Shown here piece by piece: positions 58,370 to 64,000 of a stretch of DNA of 64,000 nucleotides. A program made the position numbers and the translations under genes. The notes beneath the pieces were generated by a model. That model was not told where the DNA came from, did no database searches, and saw only the letters and a program-made list of their open reading frames with translations. The stretch lies in contig JASJZC010000005.1 of the NCBI GenBank assembly GCA_037178855.1, positions 372,001-436,000 on the forward strand. Direction: 5' to 3'. The stretch comes from Oscheius sp. JU75 (taxonomy: Eukaryota; Nematoda; Chromadorea; Rhabditida; Rhabditidae). Every line of letters begins with the position of its first letter. Position 1 is the first letter of the stretch.

Positions 58370-60404
58370 TTATACAGTCGAATTGGATTTACCAAAGAGC
58401 TCTCGAATCTTGGCTTGGAGAGGGACCAGTTCCCGATCTGGGATGAGATTGAACTCCTTGGCGAAGAGGACAAATTGCTTGAGAGAGGTGTTGGCATGGG
58501 CGACGGCCTTGAGCTCGTGGAGACGACCTGTAAAGTTTGTTGTTATCCTTAACCACAAAGTTTAAAATAGAAAAAACATTATCCCTATAAATATCATTTT
58601 TGAAACAAAGGAAGATGTGAAGAGCAAATGAAAATCTGCTCTGGCGGCTCTTAAGTGACTCATGTCTTCGTCAGGGGTTTAGTGAGAGGAATGCTACTGG
58701 ATCTTGTAAACAAAATGGATGTTGCTAAGCCAGGTGCCTCTTTCACTTGCAAGGACACTCCTGCCAGGAAAAGAACGGGGTGAACTGTATATTTGTGGCG
58801 AACAAAATTGGTTATGAACTGCCAAAAAGTGTGGGACGCCTAATATTTACCAGAGCCATGGGTCGCTTAAGAGCTACCAGAGCTGGAAAACCGGGGAGAC
58901 AACAGTGACAGACAGGGAGACAGAAGGGCAGAGACAGAGAGACAAAAAGATAGACAGACAAAGCGAGGGAGACAGATGGACAGTGACAGAGACATAGAGA
59001 TAGAGAAACCGTGTGACAGACACAGAGAGAGACAAGGGGACAGCGAGACAGAGTGATATAGAGAAAGAGAGACAGACTACTTTGCAATTTAGACTGAAGC
59101 CATTTCGTTTCAGTCATTTTTCATTGTATGAGCGTCTCGAAGATGCGTCAAAAAAATTCAAAGTTTCTCTTTTGTTATTGCCCGAAACTTTTGATTAGGA
59201 TATATTTCACCTAGAGTATGAATATTAGTCAGTTTTGGTGCTTGTTGATGCGATTCTGGCCTTCACTAGATAAACACAACATTCCATCTCGTGGTAGATA
59301 TAGTAAAAACTTTTCATCGCCACTTCTTGGTTACACCGTGCAAACTTGAAGCTCTCGTACTCACCAAAATGCTTGTGATAGACATGAGCGTAGATTCTCA
59401 GGAGACGCTTCATGATACTCTCACAGACTGATTTGAAATTGCGCGGGAAGGCCTGACCAACGCGGCTCGGGAAGACGGTGTCGTCGTCCAACTGGTCCTG
59501 TGCCCATGTCATCACGTAGTCGATGTACATCGGGGCAGAAGTGGGAACTCTGTTGAGAATATTAGCTTTGGAATTTTCTAACATTGTGTATGTTTCACAC
59601 TTCGATCACATGAAAGTGCCTATGTCTCTCTGACACTCAGTCGCTGTCTCTTTTTCTCTCAGTCGCTCTGTCTCTCTGTTCCTCTGTATCTCTAGCCTAC
59701 TGCTGCTGGAACTGGATCATTGATGTTCGCGATTACTTGCGTGGTTAAAAATTTATCTTCAAACTTTCTCTTACGGTTATGATTTTCCTTGGGACATCCT
59801 CGATTACAGATATTCAAAGGCAGATTTCCGACACGTTGGTGAAGAATTTCAATTGCATCAAAAATCTGTTGTTTGAATAGACAAAGACGGATGCCCGACC
59901 CGAGTGCATGCTATTTACAAATGGGCCTACCCGTTAGCCATGCCTATGCAGCGTAAGTTCCAAATTCAACTTTTTCGGGAAGATTTGATTCCCAAATCTA
60001 CTGTGCATGGGTACCAGTTACCCGGGAGTTCTTTTTATAAAAGCTAACTCTTTTGTTTCACCAAAACTATTTACATTCTAGTTTCCAAAAGTTCTATTAG
60101 AATACTCAGCAAGATATAAAACTCACGTAGCCTCTCCTTCCTTCCAGTAGTACTCGTGGTTGGGTCCAGCACTCATGACCGGACAGCTCTCGTGTGTGCA
60201 GACGTCACAAATCGTCCCATAGAGCATGTGGATCTGGTTGAAGACGTCGATTACTGTCACAAAAGTATGAGATTTGGCGTTTTGTTTGAACTCACTGTTG
60301 ACTGCCATCCACTCATCGACATTTTCGCCTAGGGGGAGACGAACAGCGTCTCTCAGATTCCCGCTGCCGAGAGTGGGAGCAGAGCCGCCCACCTGGGAGG
60401 TCAT
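58370..60404 (-). CDS. MOB1: MOB1-type kinase activator
   Basis: Four exons (60296-60404, 60127-60253, 59365-59549, 58370-58527) give 192 residues. MOB1 binds and activates LATS/NDR kinases in the Hippo and mitotic-exit pathways, in the cytosol and nucleus. TLGSGNLRDAV, FNQIHMLYGTI, SCPVMSAGP, YIDYVMTWAQDQLDD and KQFVLFAKEFNLI match animal MOB1 in order. The zinc ligands are present: two Cys in CTHESC and two His in HVYHKH. The N-terminus is about 24 residues shorter than human MOB1 (216 aa), losing the usual basic lead-in. Intron 1 is 42 nt and in frame, so retention would insert 14 residues, but splicing restores the conserved VN-x-x-D spacing. A CTTTCCAG acceptor sits 4 nt before the ATG. 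Intron 3 holds a GA tract. Confidence 0.93.
58905..59090. repeat. Degenerate GACAGAGA tract in MOB1 intron 3
   Basis: Purine-rich + strand octamers between the exons at 58370-58527 and 59365-59549. Confidence 0.85.
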
Positions 60405-60690
60405 TTTGCTGGAAAGTGATTTTGTGTGTTTTGGATTAGGAAGAAAGGTCAAGAGAAGTAAATTAGGTCAAAGAATGACTCAGAGCGAGAGGTTGGGAAT
60501 CCAGCCTGGGAGGTAATTTCTTCTGGAAAACGGGTAATTTGAGGTGTTCTGACTAAGAACAGTCAGAGTTTCGTGAGAGAAGCCATTTCTGTGGAAAAAC
60601 AGATGATCTTAGGTATTCTGGACTAGAATATGACGAAAAGGTAGAAATTTACGAGGCAAAAAGGACCGGATCCGTGGAAAATCAAATTTT
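60391..60690. repeat. Degenerate tandem units overlapping the MOB1 start exon
   Basis: ACCTGGGAGGTCATTTTGCT at 60391 (MOB1 start codon on the minus strand) is echoed by GCCTGGGAGGTAATTTCTTC at about 60505. A weaker echo, GAAGCCATTTCTGTGGAAAA, lies near 60579. Each is followed by a TTTTGGATTAGG- or GTTCTGACTAAG-like stretch. This suggests local duplication of the 5' splice-acceptor/start region. Confidence 0.4.
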
Positions 60691-61054
60691 TGGATGCGAG
60701 GCTCAAATTACAGCTGTAAAAAGTAGTTCTTTCGGCATAACAGGCTGTACCAAGGTCCCTTTTCTACCTCTCCAGGATTCAAACCAGACGATTATCCAGA
60801 ATTATTCTCAAAAGATCAATTCATTTGGCCCAAATCCCCCAAAAACTGAAGGCACAACAGTCCTATGCTCATTCAAGCAGGCGTTTTCTCCACAATATAA
60901 CACGAAAAAAAGGCTCCACACTTCACTCACGGTTCGTTCGCAATAAAGCTTTATAATTTTTCGTGTGAATTAATCGGTACAAGGGGGAGCAGGGAGAGAA
61001 CATTGGGTGTGGGGGTCTGGGGAATCGAGAGCACATAAATATATAGTATCAAAC

Positions 61055-63041
<1,987 letters not shown>

Positions 63042-64000
63042 CTGATAAAGAGAAATTGATGAAAAATTGAGCCAGAGAGAGGTCTTGAGAGGCAGAAAGT
63101 ACACTGGTAAGTCCAGTCTGGAGGGTTAAAAATAGCCCCAGCAGACGAAAACAGGGTAGGCGCGCGAGGATTTCGAAATGATCCGAGGCGGGAAAAACTG
63201 ATGACGTTGGGCGGGGTGTTCCCCCATTCGGTCAAGGAATCGAATTAGGTGACTGGATAGCCAGGGAAAACCGATGAGAGTTGAAAACTTGGACCTGAAG
63301 AATCCGAGAAGGAGCAAAGATCGCAACTTCTTCGTGTAAAACTCGAAAATAAACCGTTTGCAACCATGCAGAGCGAGATGGCAGGACTTACAATCGAATA
63401 CGAGAAGTAAATGAGGGAGGAAAGAGAGAACTTATTAGGAGTGAAGCACATCACGGCGCGTTATAGACGTATGCATTTATCGAGAAATAGCCTCAACTTA
63501 TCAAAACGAATATTTAATTTTAAGCTCGCCGTTCCCAAATTTGAATTGAGTCATTTCGGCGCGAAGTAAAGTGAGAACGAATTTTGCGTGATGGGAACAC
63601 GCGGTGACATGAGGCGAGAATTTTTCTCGACCACGAGCATGTTTTGCAGGAAAAGAAGGCATATTTTATGGATAGAAGCCTTGGAGAAGGGAGAGATAGA
63701 CAAAAACTGGAAAAGGAATCAAGGAAGACTGCCGAAAAACCAAAGTATATATCTTACACCGAATAGAACGTTTTCCAAGGCATTTTTTTACATTTTCGGT
63801 GGAGCCAATGCCTGAATAAGTAAAGAGATGTTAGGGAAGTAGACGCCAAAAAAAAACAAAAGGAGAAAGATGCAGAAATCGATTTACCGAACATTACACT
63901 TGAGGCGGAAGTGACATCGAAATTACTCAACTTTCCATCTTTCTACATGAGATTTACCAGCAGTATCAATCAGAAAGTGGAAAGCAACGCTTTTACAACA
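63042..64000. other. Upstream of PP2A, no gene recognised
   Basis: About 960 bp contains only short open frames without family resemblance on either strand. It should include the PP2A promoter, and the window end may cut another gene. I see no repeat or RNA gene. Confidence 0.5.

Noticed and set aside
60405-60452. Upstream MOB1 extension from a TTG, reading like the MOB1 lead-in (TFLPNPKHTKSLSSK)
   Set aside because: The resemblance is suggestive, but there is no ATG before the in-frame stop and a good splice acceptor sits just before the ATG at 60404. I kept the shorter start.

Overview
This window is animal (metazoan) nuclear DNA, most likely from an invertebrate. It holds no bacterial operons. 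Its genes are split into many exons with GT-AG borders and encode animal families. From both strands I rebuilt nine multi-exon genes. In every one the exons join in frame, with a total length divisible by three, from ATG to stop. Introns are either tiny (about 37-60 nt) or large and repeat-filled. Six of the nine genes have a 3' splice acceptor 0-17 nt upstream of the start codon, which suggests spliced-leader trans-splicing. That fits several invertebrate groups, but I cannot name the phylum from this window.

Layout. 35-1935 (-): secreted astacin metalloprotease with a ShK domain. 5158-12759 (+): COPII coat subunit Sec24 (C/D type). 13049-17060 (+): POLD2, the small subunit of DNA polymerase delta, starting 289 bp after sec24. 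18721-19895 (-): a membrane protein of unknown function ending in a J-like domain with a broken HPD motif. 19.9-28.8 kb: a gene-poor stretch with inverted-repeat elements and one unassigned exon-like ORF. 28832-38249 (+): a class C GPCR that appears to carry two Venus-flytrap modules in tandem. 38935-41409 (-): Ric-8. A broken copy of the Ric-8 3' end lies at about 42.05 kb. 42369-55773 (-): a TRPA channel with an ankyrin-rich N-terminus and a 6.8-kb intron. 58370-60404 (-): MOB1. 61055-63041 (-): the PP2A catalytic subunit.

Functional themes. The GPCR, Ric-8 (a G-alpha chaperone/exchange factor) and TRPA sit side by side and all concern G-protein or sensory signalling. MOB1 (Hippo/NDR kinases) and PP2A are neighbours that act in opposing phosphorylation pathways. 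I do not claim that these neighbours are co-regulated.

Repeats. Introns and spacers are loaded with degenerate GACAGAGA/TCTCTGTC tracts, at least seven fold-back or TIR elements, tRNA-like remnants, and a composite dispersed repeat. Three copies of that repeat share an identical 58-bp core that can fold into a Y-shaped structure, although the flanks have diverged. This core and the tandem-Venus-flytrap receptor are the most interesting signals here.
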